Of a stretch of DNA of 64,000 bases, positions 35,601-45,215 are shown piece by piece. The translations under genes were made by a program, and so were the position numbers. Origin of the DNA: Toxonevra muliebris (Eukaryota; Arthropoda; Insecta; Diptera; Pallopteridae). The stretch's first letter is position 1. Each line of letters starts with the position of its first letter. The notes below the pieces were generated by a model, which was given only the letters and a program-made list of their open reading frames with translations, made no database searches and was not told where the DNA came from. The DNA lies in contig OY829326.1 in the NCBI GenBank assembly GCA_963691655.1, forward strand, positions 81,647,235 through 81,711,234, written 5' to 3'.

Positions 35601-38175
35601 CATCTCTTTCTCACTCATTGCAGATCTGTCATTTATATTCTATTGTGAAAACAAATGTTCTTCTTTGTGCAGAAATGACACACACACGTATTCTAATAAG
35701 TAAAAATTGTTTTCAGTAAATTAATGTTAAATATACCAAACCAATTTGAGGGATTTTCAACATTTTTCATTTCTACATATCTCTTTTGTTTTTCACTTCG
35801 ATATGTAATAACCCCAAATGGAAACATTGTGGTTGTGGAATTGGATTTTCTTTTAGTTTCCGTCCCTGTTCTTCTTATTTTAATGGCTTCCGTCTCATAT
35901 TTTCTTCTTTTTTCTAATACCTTCCGTCCCCACTTTCTGTTTCCTGCTCAGTTAAACCCTCAACTGCCGCCAAAGAAGTTTCACTTCAAAAACGTGCGTT
36001 TATCGCTTATAACTTTGTTATTTTTCGGCCTCTTTTTCCCTGGTTGGTCTTATTTTTTTCCATAAAAATTTCAGCTTTACATAGATAAAGAGAAATCAAA
36101 CGTTTGTCATAGTGTTTAATTATTTTTGCGTGACCACAGAATCAGCCGTAATTGAAATTTGATTTTTTTTAAATCTTTTTTAAATCATCAATACCAATTA
36201 AATCTGATTAGAAATATTTGTTTATCACTTCAGTACCTTTCACCAAGAAGTGTAAAGAGTGGCATATGAGTGACATCTTCAACGAATAATAATAAAAGAA
36301 ATATTGGTATATAAATCGGCTCTGCGAAATAAGCCCCCAAAACAAATAATGAAATAAAGCCTAAGTTTTAAAAATGAGAGAAAACCCCACCGAAATATGA
36401 AAATAAAACCCCAAAAATAAATGAGGCCCCAGAAATGGGACTTTATTTCATAACGAAATAAAACCCCATTTTTGCAAATAAAGTCCCAACGGAAGGAAAT
36501 AAATCCCCAAAAATAAATGAGTTTAACGCATAAGAAAATATTTGAACAGTTTTTATTGTTTTAAATATACACCGATGAGTGTCCTGCACAATACATCTGC
36601 AATAAGAACATTTAGGGGATTTCTGCAAACGCGCAAACACCTAGAAAACTGTGCAAATTAGTCAAGTTCATATCATTTGCGCAATTTGCAGTTTGCGTGG
36701 TGTTTGCACGTTTACAGGAATTCCCTAAATTATAATTTTGTAATCCCTTATCAATGGCATATGCCTGCAATTTTAAATTGCGCTCGTCACATATTTTTAA
36801 GTGTTTACAAGGTGGGTGTTGAAAGAACTCTAGGCAGATATTAGGGATTTTAAAATTTGAGAGAATAATAGTAAAAATTCGAAAATAGGATTTTTTCAGA
36901 TGGTGTGTGGGCTATACAAAATTCGGACCCGTCCGAACTTTACATTTCCACTCGGACAGCGTAGATGTGGTGTTTCACATTAGTTAATTTCAGCACAAAA
37001 CAAACGTTACACTTTTTACTGGAACTTTGCTTTGGTGCTGGTATGGACTGATATGAAACGTCCCATCTAAAAAAGTACTATATAACTGCATAGAAATTAT
37101 TATTTACAGAATTGTCCATTATTAAGCAAAAATCCATGAAAATCGATACTGATCTTCAAAAGTCTGAGATCGTTACCAGGGAGATGGATAATGATATAAA
37201 AATATATTTGAAGAAGGTAGCAAGATTAAACGAGAAGACTTTTAAAAAGCACGTTAAGCACGAAACTGAAGAAAGTGAGTGCGAGGAGGAGCACTCTCAG
37301 TTACTGGTAATGTTGAAGGTAACCTTTTTAATTCTTATAACATTTTTTTTAAAATTACAATGAGACAAAATTATTAGGAAAACGAAATGGGAGTACTTAA
37401 TCTTGAGGGGGACATTAATGATCTTCAAATTGAAATCGAGAATTACAAAGATCTGGTATTAGACAAACACAGAGAATCGCTTACATGGGAAACGAAATGT
37501 AAACTTGTTATTGAAACATTACGCTGGCGTAAGAAAGAGCAAGCGTTGAATAGCGAAATCGGCATTATGAAAAATGATATACAACGCTTGAGATTGCGTT
37601 ATACTCAATTAACTCGGCACCAAGAGAAATTGAGTAAAGATATGGTACACTGTATAATGCATCGTGAAACAATGCTTTCCGTGGCAGCTTTTAAATCGCG
37701 GGCCGAAACGTTGAGTTCAAAAGTCGCCATATCTACGCATCAAAAGGTTAAAGAAATACGCAATAAATTAAAGCAAATCCAAAACGAAATTAGTTCTCTA
37801 ACGGATGAGCAGTTGGTTGATGCAATACGTGAAAACGACCGTTTACAAAACGACATCGAAAAGATTTGTAGCGAAACCAGTCGGGAAAATTCAAACGATA
37901 AACTCATACGCGATAAAATTGATGAGGGCATCATAATGAAACATTTCAATCTAGAAAATATTGTACGCAAGCAAAATCGTGCGAAATCATATCGTAAGCT
38001 ATGTAACAGTGCATTTCCGGTCAAGACACCCCGATCTGCCATCACTTTACAATCACTTATGCAAAAACAAACCGATATCAATGAACAATTATCCACTATT
38101 ATTCTAACGTTGACCACCGATTGGCCGGAAAAGAAAATTTGTTTCATAAAAATTTCACAAATTTTGAATTCGTAA
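15802..38175 (+). CDS. CCDC40: CCDC40/CFAP172 homologue, six coding exons, 908 residues
   Basis: Exons: 15802-16673, 16863-17005, 17099-17658, 28326-28470, 37110-37318, 37378-38175. All junctions are GT..AG, and the phases fit without a break (2727 nt including TAA). The protein is almost wholly coiled coil. Family signatures: HPLLQMFQDKLKKHL at residues 55-69 with the following LYDMQQDIQ stretch, the SHRDK motif at 277-281 ending the first conserved block, and in the last exon HQEKLSKDM (724-732) and HRET (738-741), which match the CCDC40 C-terminal block. Human CCDC40 is about 1142 residues; the fly form lacks its disordered N-terminal part. CCDC40 pairs with CCDC39 as the molecular ruler placing inner dynein arms and nexin-dynein links on doublet microtubules, so expression in testis and chordotonal neurons is expected (inference). 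An in-frame TGA at 15796-15798 supports the start. Introns 3 and 4 are 10,667 and 8,639 bp. Confidence 0.93.
20713..21285 (-). pseudogene. Tc1-type transposase, C-terminal part, broken
   Basis: Reads LLDESKIKRYGSDGKPVFRR, then VVVWVCFS, PQDHHPKRTSKF and SPDLSSIERH. The acidic triad is visible: D of LDESK, D of QDHHP and E of SSIER, with 34 residues between the last two (DD34E spacing). In-frame stops lie after ILP and after IERH, and the N-terminal DNA-binding half is missing, so it is dead. Confidence 0.85.
21364..21720 (+). mobile_element. foldback-family copy inside the Tc1 element
   Basis: Begins AAACAGGCTTAATGAATAAA and shares TGTAGTCATCACAACAACAA, GAGACGGGCAAATC and the ACCACTACCGTTC block with the 14.6-kb copy. 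Confidence 0.6.
21722..22095. mobile_element. foldback element with about 60-bp inverted ends
   Basis: CATGATAGTTTTTAGGAGAC at the left and its inverted counterpart at 22075-22095, arms extending through AATTAAATCTAGAGGTTAAT. The interior repeats the TGTAGTCATCAC arm of the family. Confidence 0.7.
23219..23388. mobile_element. pogo/Tigger-like MITE, 170 bp
   Basis: CAGCAGAATCCCGATAATTCG at the left and the inverted CAGTAGAATAGCGGTAATTCG at the right, with TA on each side (23217-23218, 23389-23390). These ends match the pogo/Tigger style. Confidence 0.75.
23826..24091. mobile_element. MITE with ATATATCGTCGTCGTTC inverted ends
   Basis: Perfect 17-bp terminal inverted repeats. A fragment of the family is at 14170-14335. 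Confidence 0.8.
26035..26480 (-). mobile_element. copy of the TAGTGCGG MITE family, minus strand
   Basis: Reverse complement shares the AAATTTAGGTGGACACACGA, ATTATAAGTTTGGAG and GAGCAGCTGTTATGAAAACA blocks with 13318-13791, with an extra stretch in the middle. Confidence 0.6.
27945..28070 (+). mobile_element. SINE fragment, tRNA-derived head
   Basis: Contains GGAGTAGTGGTTAGTGTGCT (A-box like) and a TTCTTGGCTGGC body resembling the 46.8-kb SINE. The B box is damaged. Confidence 0.5.
28326..28470 (+). CDS. CCDC40: CCDC40 coding exon 4 (small, isolated)
   Basis: Phase-0 acceptor ATACCAG at 28319-28325, then IKMIEKLIQTEEVEMKKYQQ, which aligns with the human stretch that follows the end of exon 3. 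Donor GTATGT at 28471 leaves one base of the next codon. It sits 10.7 kb from exon 3 and 8.6 kb from exon 5, so it is easy to miss in automatic annotation. Confidence 0.85.
30761..30800 (+). repeat. two-copy 21-bp tandem repeat
   Basis: TTTTTGGCCAAGTTTGATA occurs at 30761-30779 and 30782-30800. Confidence 0.85.
30826..30970 (+). repeat. repeat, inverted partner at 35995-36175
   Basis: Shares AAGCTG-TAACTT, CCGAAAAATAACAAAGTTAT and the ATTCTGTGG-CACG blocks with the reverse complement of 36.0-36.17 kb. Confidence 0.5.
30973..31423 (+). pseudogene. degenerate member of an unclassified multicopy arthropod family
   Basis: Two coding pieces flank a hairpin insertion: HHYRRKNWPERNIKYVPFSQ (to about 31110) and LGIIENFVKALNKACQVFSY ending VKIKEGVFDG (31287-31423). 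From memory, the order W-P-R.. then LG-x-x-NFVKALN.. then K-x-G-x-F-x-G is that of a multicopy family of unknown function in many arthropod genomes. A stop and the insertion make it non-functional here. Confidence 0.5.
31139..31275. mobile_element. hairpin element with about 50-bp arms
   Basis: CAAGAGCAATAATTCATTGT at the left pairs with the right end; arms run through ATGAAATTAAAAATTTGTTG. It interrupts the coding remnant around it. Confidence 0.75.
32199..32573. mobile_element. hAT-type MITE, 375 bp
   Basis: CAGTGGTCGGCA at the left and its perfect inverted copy TGCCGACCACTG at the right. Flanking 8-mers GTGTAAAT and GAGTAAAT agree at 7 of 8. Interior is GC-richer than the intron around it. 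Confidence 0.8.
34316..34737 (-). pseudogene. C2H2 zinc-finger-like frames in the 2.28-kb element
   Basis: Minus-strand frames read YKCICEKIF..YHLHLYAQ, then FQCLYSKCKKKF, then YDCSVSECKF..EIYAHN: a run of degenerate C2H2-like fingers broken by a frameshift. May be the DNA-binding part of the element's own protein; not recognised further. Confidence 0.4.
35095..35365 (-). repeat. repeat, inverted partner of 3560-3835
   Basis: Lies inside the right end of the 2.28-kb element, so the 3.56-kb copy may be a remnant of the same family. Confidence 0.6.
35995..36175 (-). repeat. repeat, inverted partner of 30826-30970
   Basis: Holds TAACTTTGTTATTTTTCGG and AGCTTTACAT in reverse order to the 30.8-kb copy. 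Confidence 0.5.
37110..37318 (+). CDS. CCDC40: CCDC40 coding exon 5
   Basis: Acceptor TATTTACAG ends at 37109; the first two bases complete the split codon from exon 4 (C|AA, Gln). Codes residues 574-643. Donor chosen is GTAACC at 37319; an alternative in-frame donor GTAATG at 37307 would shorten the protein by four residues, but the longer form aligns without a gap. Confidence 0.87.
37378..38175 (+). CDS. CCDC40: CCDC40 terminal coding exon 6
   Basis: Acceptor AATTATTAG ends at 37377; 265 residues then TAA. Holds the most conserved C-terminal block of the family and the final ISQILNS-type tail. Intron 5 is 59 bp. The nearest poly(A)-like signal is the variant ATTAAA at 38258-38263. Confidence 0.92.
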   Translation, partial: ENEMGVLNLEGDINDLQIEIENYKDLVLDKHRESLTWETKCKLVIETLRWRKKEQALNSEIGIMKNDIQRLRLRYTQLTRHQEKLSKDMVHCIMHRETMLSVAAFKSRAETLSSKVAISTHQKVKEIRNKLKQIQNEISSLTDEQLVDAIRENDRLQNDIEKICSETSRENSNDKLIRDKIDEGIIMKHFNLENIVRKQNRAKSYRKLCNSAFPVKTPRSAITLQSLMQKQTDINEQLSTIILTLTTDWPEKKICFIKISQILNS

Positions 38176-38304
38176 CTGAGATTGTGTATCACTGGCATAC
38201 ATATAATTTTTGCCCAATGTATATATAAAATATATATGAATATGAATGTATCTTTCTATTAAAACAGAGATATGGCCTCCAAGATACCCAAGTATTACCA
38301 AGTG

Positions 38305-38535
38305 TTACGTTCGCTTTCGATAGCGACTTGCTAGTTTACGACCTTTAGCTCCTAAGGGACTAGGACTTTTTCTTCTATATGACATAAAACTTCTATCTTT
38401 CACTTCGATCAATGTCAGTTGTATATATTCCATCAGTGGTTGTGAACCCTGTGAAGGAACCCCTCCATTGAGTTCGATTAGTGTTCCCTGCACTAATCAT
38501 CTCCACCACCATCTGCTCCGTCGTCTCGCGACCAT
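38305..38535 (-). CDS. possible coding exon, unrecognised, minus strand
   Basis: An ORF of about 60 residues ends at 38305 with a strongly basic tail (SPLGAKGRKLASRYRKRT). It lies in a patch clearly richer in GC than its surroundings. In the minus direction, acceptor-like sites occur at 38488-38489 (GTGCAG) and 38536-38537 (ATTTAG). The GTGCAG site feeds the ORF frame directly. If real it would be the 3' exon of a gene convergent with CCDC40, 130 bp from its stop. I do not recognise the product and found no partner exon upstream; it could be a fragment of an unknown repeat or a processed copy. Confidence 0.25.
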
Positions 38536-38797
38536 CCTAAATATAATTAAAAATTAATTACTGAATTGTTGAATTTCCCTAAAATACCAATCTGGTATTA
38601 TTTGAATTGTAAATTTCCTTTGAAATACCACTCTAGTATTTATCTATTACAATGTAATATCTATGTATATATTCCCTTTATATACAAATATATTGTAATA
38701 GATTCTTTCAATCCATGGGATTATACCAGTTGCCAGACTGTAAAAAATCCCATTGCTTGGGAAAATCTACATTAGCCTTTGAGTAACATCTGCTCAC

Positions 38798-39565
38798 TAG
38801 TGTTGTTTCGATACTCACATAGTATCGATACTTTTGCTCATTAAATGTATCAAATAAAAGTATCGATGCTACCGAAAATATCCAAAAAAAAGTATCGAAT
38901 ATGTACTTGCATTGAATACTCGTTTAAAGAGACAAATTACTCTTTTTTAAGTGGTTGTCAAGGAAAACATTCAGGCCAGAACGGCCCATTGTGATACAAC
39001 ATGGTTGAGCCTGCAGTTTACACTACACAACACGAGTTTTTCGCCAATAAATCATGGTTTTGAGATATTTCCACTGGAAGCACGTGAATCATATAGAAAT
39101 GACGTTAATTTAATTTAGCAAATCACTAGAAAATTTATAATAGAAGGAAAACTAATCAACAGATTAAGGCTTGTTAAAAATATTTTATTTTACTGAAAAG
39201 GTTTCAATAAATATTATGTTCTACATGCATGGCCGGAAATATCTTCCAGAACTTCAAAACTGTACTGCAATATGGTCATACATTGAAATATTGCAATATG
39301 GACTGAAATATTTTGAATAATTCTGCAGTAGCATTTTGAAATATAATATAAATTGCTGTAAAATATTGTAAAATTATCTACAATTTTAAATATTGTATAG
39401 CAATATTTCAGTTTTTTAAATAAATATTTTCCAAAAGTATCGAGTATACTATACTGACCCTTTTTTCCGATACCAAGTAAAATACTTAAGTTATAGCATC
39501 CAGTAAAAAAAGTACTTGAATCGAATGAAAAGTATCGAGTTTTTACTTGTATCGAATCATCGCTA
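38798..39565. mobile_element. hAT-type MITE with exact 8-bp target duplication
   Basis: CTGCTCAC flanks both ends (38790-38797 and 39566-39573). Ends are TAGTGTTGTTTCGATAC and (inverted) TAGCGATGATTCGATAC. AGTATCGA motifs are clustered near both ends. No transposase. Confidence 0.85.
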
Positions 39566-41113
39566 CTGCTCACAACCAATCACAATTCTCAATAAAATCA
39601 CGCTCCGTGAAATGTTATAAAATTTTAACCTGAAAAAATCCTCGTGCGTTATTATTTAAAATACTACTTTTCAGCCCGAACATTTTCAAATCACGATGAT
39701 TTGAACAAGTGGTTTTTTGGGCCCTAAGCCTCTCTTACAAAAAGTGGTCGTTAAATAATTTTAATAGAGATAAGAGCCGTTGAGAACATTGGTTTTATAG
39801 AAGTTCTGTACAAAATAGAGTACTTAAGACATTTATTTTCCACTGGACAAGCAGCATTATAAGAAAAAGTTGTTCTTAGGCTTACACCATTTTTGCAAGA
39901 AACTGAATAAGGTTAAAGAAAAGGGCAAATACAGAGGTGGGTTCTACCCAAAATTCAAATTTTATTTTTTACTCAGTTCATTCATAAATATTACATTTTA
40001 TTTGATTTAACAAAGAAAATAGAATTTATTTTTTAGAAAATCATGATGAATTTTAGTGGTTTACTGATATAAATATTTTCCCTATTCCTTTTCTGTTAGA
40101 TACCCTAAGTTCAAATATCGGTATATGGTATACCTATTTTTACGAACATCCGTCAATATGAAGTGTTTCAGTAAAACTAAGTTTGTAATTTTGTCCGTAA
40201 ATCTAGTTTTGAAAAGGAAAAATTACTCCTGGTTACTTATTAATAAGAAATATTCATATTTTATAAATTTAAATGGAAACTGTCTCGTTGTGCTTTTACA
40301 CTAGACGAACGAAAGAGCGACAAAAATCGTAAATAGTTTATATACAATGCAGTCAAGGTAAATTTATATAAAGTTTAGCGACAGATATACGCTTATTTCT
40401 GCCAAAACAGCTGATTATGAAAATTGGTTTTTTAGTTAGCAGCGCCGCACAAAAAAATTTAATTTTTCGAGTTGTTTTTTTTTCAAAAATGTAACGATGT
40501 AGTTTTTAGGTTAAATATCTAATAATTAAGAATATACATTTTTTTTATTAACATAGTTGTTGTAAAAGCAGTTTAAATATGCGTGACTCTGATGTTACAA
40601 AAATTGACTAAAAATACCCTAAAATGAAATTATCTCCCACAAAACATTTTACATTTTTTCAGTCTGGATTTTTAAACATTTGGTAAGATTGTTATTCCTA
40701 TATTTATCCGAAGTAAACTTATTTCTAATTGTAACACTAATTATAAAAATACAATTTACAGGCCTGTTCTAACATCCGAAGCGGAATTGCTTCGGAAAAG
40801 GAATCGAAATCCGATTCGGATTCAAGAAGGTGTTCTGCACTCAGAAGGGAATTGAACATTTCGAACTGAAATCGAATCCGATTTGAACTTATGTTCAAGG
40901 GGTATGTTTAGTGATTTTTGACATTACAATTGTTTTGAAGTTTAATTAAATAAAAAATTTAGCAAGAATATAAAATAAAACCAATAAAAAAAAGTTGCTT
41001 TTAAAAATGTAAGTAAACAAAATTTATTTTGTAAAATATTTGTAAATTTTGAAATATAAATAATTAGGGGAAAACATAAAAATGTAGCTCAAAATACAAT
41101 ATTGTTGGAGTTT

Positions 41114-42522
41114 ATGGAGCGACACACAGACGAGGTAAAAGGTTTCACCAAGGAAGATCGTGTGAAGATTGAGAGTGAGTGGAAGCAGCTGGCTCAATCG
41201 TTAAACAGCGAGGGACCCCCAACCAAAGACGTCAATGGATGGAAAAAGGTAGTTCACATGGGATTGTAAAACATTTTTTTATAGACCTGGGCCGACTGGA
41301 AATGTGAGGTACAGAAGAAACTGGCCCACAACAAAAATTGAAGCCACAGCTACAGGTGGTGGAGCATTCACCAAATATAATTTGTCGAATGCGGAGGAAA
41401 CCCTCGCCAGAATTTCTGAGTTGTACAGTGTTGTGCAGGGGATAGCGAACACAACATCTTTCGGACTAGGTAAGGAAGTGAGTGAAGACATTACAACTGC
41501 CATGAGCAAGGACGATGATGATATCTCAAGCACGTCATCAAGACGTGTACGGGAAAGCAGTGTCCTATTGACCCCTAGAAAGCAGGAAAAGAGAACCTTC
41601 ACTGCAGGCAAGAGTTTATAATTTTTTATTTATTTTGTTTGCAGACTCTACTTTTCGTGAAAATCTTTCTGAAAAGTTGACGGAGCCGGTGGAATCCGAA
41701 AAGGAAAATCAGAGCAGTCTGAAGCGGGTGTATCGTTCAATTCAGAAAGTGAAGTATACTAAAATTAGTGTTACAGTTGCCCTCTTCAAAAAAACGGAGC
41801 TGGTGGGACAGATTTTAGATTTTCCACTGATCCGAAACAAAAAAAAAGGGGTTACAATTGGTAGGAATGTAGTTATCGCAGGAACTAAAACGAAAAAAAA
41901 AAAAAAATTGGACAAAATGGCGCATTGCTGGAATTTACTTTACGAAAACAGACCGTTTTTTCACTACTTTTTGTATGTAAAAAGTAAGAAGTATTCAACA
42001 TATTTCAACATATTCAAAGTATTTTTTTGTTCCTGCGATAAGCACTGGTTTTCTAAATAATATGGTAAAATTTGAGACGAATCGGTCCAGTAGTTTTTGT
42101 TTTTTGTATCCCACCGTGCAGAAAAATATAGTTTCGAGATAAATGAGTTTAAACTTCAGTCGGCCCTTTTACCTGCTTCTGCGCTCATCTGCTAAATAGG
42201 CTGTAGAAGTCGAAATACTGGAAATATTGATAAGAAAACTTTTAAAAGCCAATACTTTTGAAATATAAAAAAATCAGTTTTTTTGAAAAATCTAGACCAG
42301 AAGGTGGCCTTAAGCGAGCATCATCGACAAATGTTGAAAACTCTTGTTGAAAAAAATCAACTGAAGGCACGACAGCTGGAAATCGAGGAGATACATACGT
42401 TTAAAAATTTACCAAAAAAAATCTTAATTTCCGCCTCGTCTTCATTCATGGTAGTTGTAACTTCTACATTGACTTCATCAATCAATCAAAGTCCAAAAGA
42501 TGTTGTATTGCTATCCTCCTAA
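41114..42522 (+). pseudogene. Myb/SANT-like accessory protein of the Harbinger element
   Basis: Exon at 41114-41248 starts MERHTDEVKGFTKEDRVKIE and ends GPPTKDVNGWKK; a 36-nt GT..AG gap is followed by TWADWKCEVQKKLAHNKN. The frame then shifts to ATGGGAFTKYNLSNAEETLA. This is the Myb/SANT (Myb_DNA-bind_5-like) pattern. The C-terminal coiled part resumes near 42283 after a TTAA-type insertion. Such proteins help the transposase enter the nucleus and bind DNA. Confidence 0.75.
41749..42309 (+). mobile_element. TTAA-flanked element fragment, right end
   Basis: Matches 9838-10258 and then continues to the terminal GACCAGAAGGTGGCC followed by TTAA (42310-42313). The left end is lost. Confidence 0.65.
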
Positions 42523-42887
42523 ATTTACTTGTGCATTATTTTTTGTTATATATTGAATTGTTTTTGTAATTAATAGATCCTAGTTCTTTAATGTTAGTAA
42601 ATGAAACCAACAAATATTTAATTGAAAAACGCAATTTTATTTTTTTTACTGATGCTTAAATAGAAGCAGCAATTTCATTTCTTATTCTCTATCCTTCATT
42701 TTGCAAGGACGTTGTATCAGAAGATGTGAGATTTTCGTCATTAGGTAGGTCGTCGACTTTAGTATTTGCGAAATCATCTAATGTAGCGATGTGCACTTCG
42801 ACACATATGAGTAACAAACACACATGTGTCGATGCTGTGCCCGTAAGGGCTAGACGCTGTAAGGGTAACGCTGTGTTGAGGGGAAGA

Positions 42888-43180
42888 TAAACTACCCTGC
42901 AGTGAAAAGTTCTAGTTCCGAACTAGCGAATTCAATAGTTCTTAAGGGACAGTGACTGGTTCCACATCTATCTACTTTGCTTTGCTACAACTGGCGAATT
43001 TAACATGGCGTTGTCATAGGAGGTATCGATTGGTTACCTTATGCATTACCTGAGGACTAGTGATTTCGCTTGTCCTTCAATAACTAGTTCTTGCACTTAA
43101 TATCTGTTTTTTTCACTAGTTCCTGAATAACTAGTTTCAGCACTTGTTCATAAATATCTTAACCCCTACATTTTACACAT
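42888..43180. mobile_element. fragment related to 62099-62940
   Basis: Begins CTACCCTGCAGTGAAAAGTT like the 62.1-kb copy and repeats AACTAGT-type motifs. Boundaries uncertain. Confidence 0.4.
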
Positions 43181-43266
43181 ATAGATAATAAATAAAATGC
43201 GAATTTATTGTATGGCGATTTTTTTTTAATAAAAATTAACAAAAAATCCCTGGCATTACTGAAGTT

Positions 43267-43800
43267 CTATACGAAAGAGTCATGACTTGAACCAGGGTGG
43301 CACGCATCGATGGCTTGAATCGCCATATTGTAATCGCAAAGCTGTAAAATTATAATATAATATTGGAGTAAAAGGTAAAAACATAACTTAGTAATCATAG
43401 CATTAAAGCTGAAATACCATTTTCGATTAAAAAATGAAAAACCATCTTCTTTTGGCTTAATGACCTTCACATGTGTGCCGTCAATGCACCCAATGATGCC
43501 GAGAATACGGAATTTTTCATAAAAGTACCTATTCGATTTTCGGCGCTCTTCATCTGGCATTTGGGCACGTTCCAACGTGTTTAATATTTATGCTATCACT
43601 TTTGAAACAGTGCTCCTGCCTAAAGCTACGTTTTAATCTTTTCCCACCGAACGCTGGTAGCCTCATTCTGCAAGAAATCGTAATGTTGCTGCCAGTTGAA
43701 GAGTCGGTGGGATTGAAGAACCTGTCATAAAGGACACCTCATTTTTCAACTCATTGAACACGAGATTGAACGCTGGTTTACTAAGCCGATACTGTGCAAC
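43267..43800 (-). pseudogene. Harbinger (HARBI1-like) transposase, truncated and broken
   Basis: Minus strand reads SIPPTLQLAATLRFLAE, stop, GYQRSVGKD, then GRSTVSKVIA, stop, ILNTLERAQMPDEERR and IIGCIDGTHVKVIKP, ending YNMAIQAIDACHPGSSHDSF. CIDGTH and the D of IDACHPGSSHDS are catalytic-core blocks of the DDE domain. Two stops, a shift and loss of the C-terminal third make it inactive. A possible intron splits the FNAMI..YNMAIQAID region. Confidence 0.85.
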
Positions 43801-44501
43801 AAAACTTTGGAAACATTTTTTAATCACTGATTAAACTTAAAAATACCTCTTACGCTAAATTTGGCATTTCCAAAGGATTGCTGTAATTTCGCAGAATCCT
43901 CCGCTCAATTTTTTCTTCTCCATTCTTCCGTTTCCAAACAGAAACGGATTTCAGAACAGGGCTGTTAGTCTAGCTTTGAAAGCTTATATCCTGTCGATTT
44001 CCGCGTTCTAACTAGTTTTATAATAAAGACTGGGATTTCTTCTTTCCATTGATAGAAAAAATGCTGCCCCTACCTGCCACCCCGATAATTACAGACACTT
44101 TTGTGAACTAAATTATTAAAAAAAAGTTATTTTTTATTGGCAACAAGAAGTTATAGTATACTTTTAAGACGAATTTTCTGTTATGATTAAAAATTAATTA
44201 ATTGTTATTAAAAATTATTATTACAACAATAAATCAAAACAAAACAACGGATACTACCGTTTTGAAGATGTGAGAAGTGGAGAAAGATATTGAAATTGGT
44301 TGTGGTTTTTACATTTGTTGTATGTTAGATTTTCGATGTTTATGTTGCTTTTTAAACAAAAAAATCGTTTTATGCAAACACGTACATTAAATTCCAACCA
44401 TGGAACTAAAATCTGAAAATTTTACTGTTTTTATTTCTTAATTATGAAAGGTTATGTTGAATTTTCTTTGAAACTGGTTTCATGAACTAAGAACATATTC
44501 A

Positions 44502-45215
44502 CCCCTATTGCAGATCACGATAGAGATTGAATTTCTATTTCTATTGCCGTCTCTATTCCTACAATAAATGGTATTGCTAGTTCTGATAGAGATAATCCAG
44601 GACAAAAACCATTTCGAACGAATTTCGAAGTTAATACATAATAGCTGATGCCAGTAAATGACAAAAATATTTGTAAACAGAAATAAATAAAATAAAATAA
44701 AATAAAAGAGTTAAATTCAAAATATATAAAAAAAAAATTAAATAAAGTGGAATCTGTTGGTGGTGCAATTTTAGCAATTGAAAAGAAGCATCTGAAGTAC
44801 TGAAGTGCTTTCACTTAAAGTGGAACGAAAATTTTTGAGGGGCTTCAGTAATCCTATGGAAATGGATGATAGTGAAATTTCATTAATATTTAAATTAGTG
44901 TTATCAAAAATTTAAGACTGAGTAGGCCCGCTTTCAATGGACATTTATTTTAATTTCAGCAAATTATAAATTTTATATTTTAAAAATGCAATATTTTTTA
45001 TTTAAATTAATGTAATACTCACATTTTTAATTCTTTTAACCATTAAAACCCATTGACGGAAAAAGTTAATTTCTTTAATTCCGACAAGCAAAAAACTATA
45101 GAAAAATTGCCAGATTTTCTATTTCCGAACATAAAAAAATCACGTAAAGAACCTGCAATGACAACTATAGAGATTTCTCTATAGTTGCTATCTCTATCGT
45201 GATCTGCAGTAGGAG
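44502..45215. mobile_element. MITE inside the Transib element
   Basis: Ends CCCCTATTGCAGATCACG and (inverted) CTCCTACTGCAGATCACG, followed inward by ATAGAGAT repeats that can form a local hairpin at the right end. Confidence 0.75.

Larger units (their letters stand above)
28471..37109 (+). other. CCDC40 intron 4, 8.6 kb
   Basis: Contains the elements listed separately. A degenerate stretch at 36290-36530 repeats GAAATAAA-CCCC units. 28.5-30.7 kb shows only a short (CAGA)n run near 29646-29664. Confidence 0.75.
40759..43964. mobile_element. PIF/Harbinger transposon, degenerate, TTA target duplication
   Basis: Ends CAGGCCTGTTCTAACATCCG and (inverted) CAGCCCTGTTCTGAAATCCG; TTA at 40756-40758 and 43965-43967. 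Carries both genes of the superfamily: a Myb/SANT protein (+) and a transposase (-), facing each other, both broken. Two further insertions sit inside (41749-42309 and about 42888-43180). Confidence 0.9.

Noticed and set aside
37740..38198. 152-codon minus-strand ORF
   Set aside because: Antisense shadow of CCDC40 exon 6.
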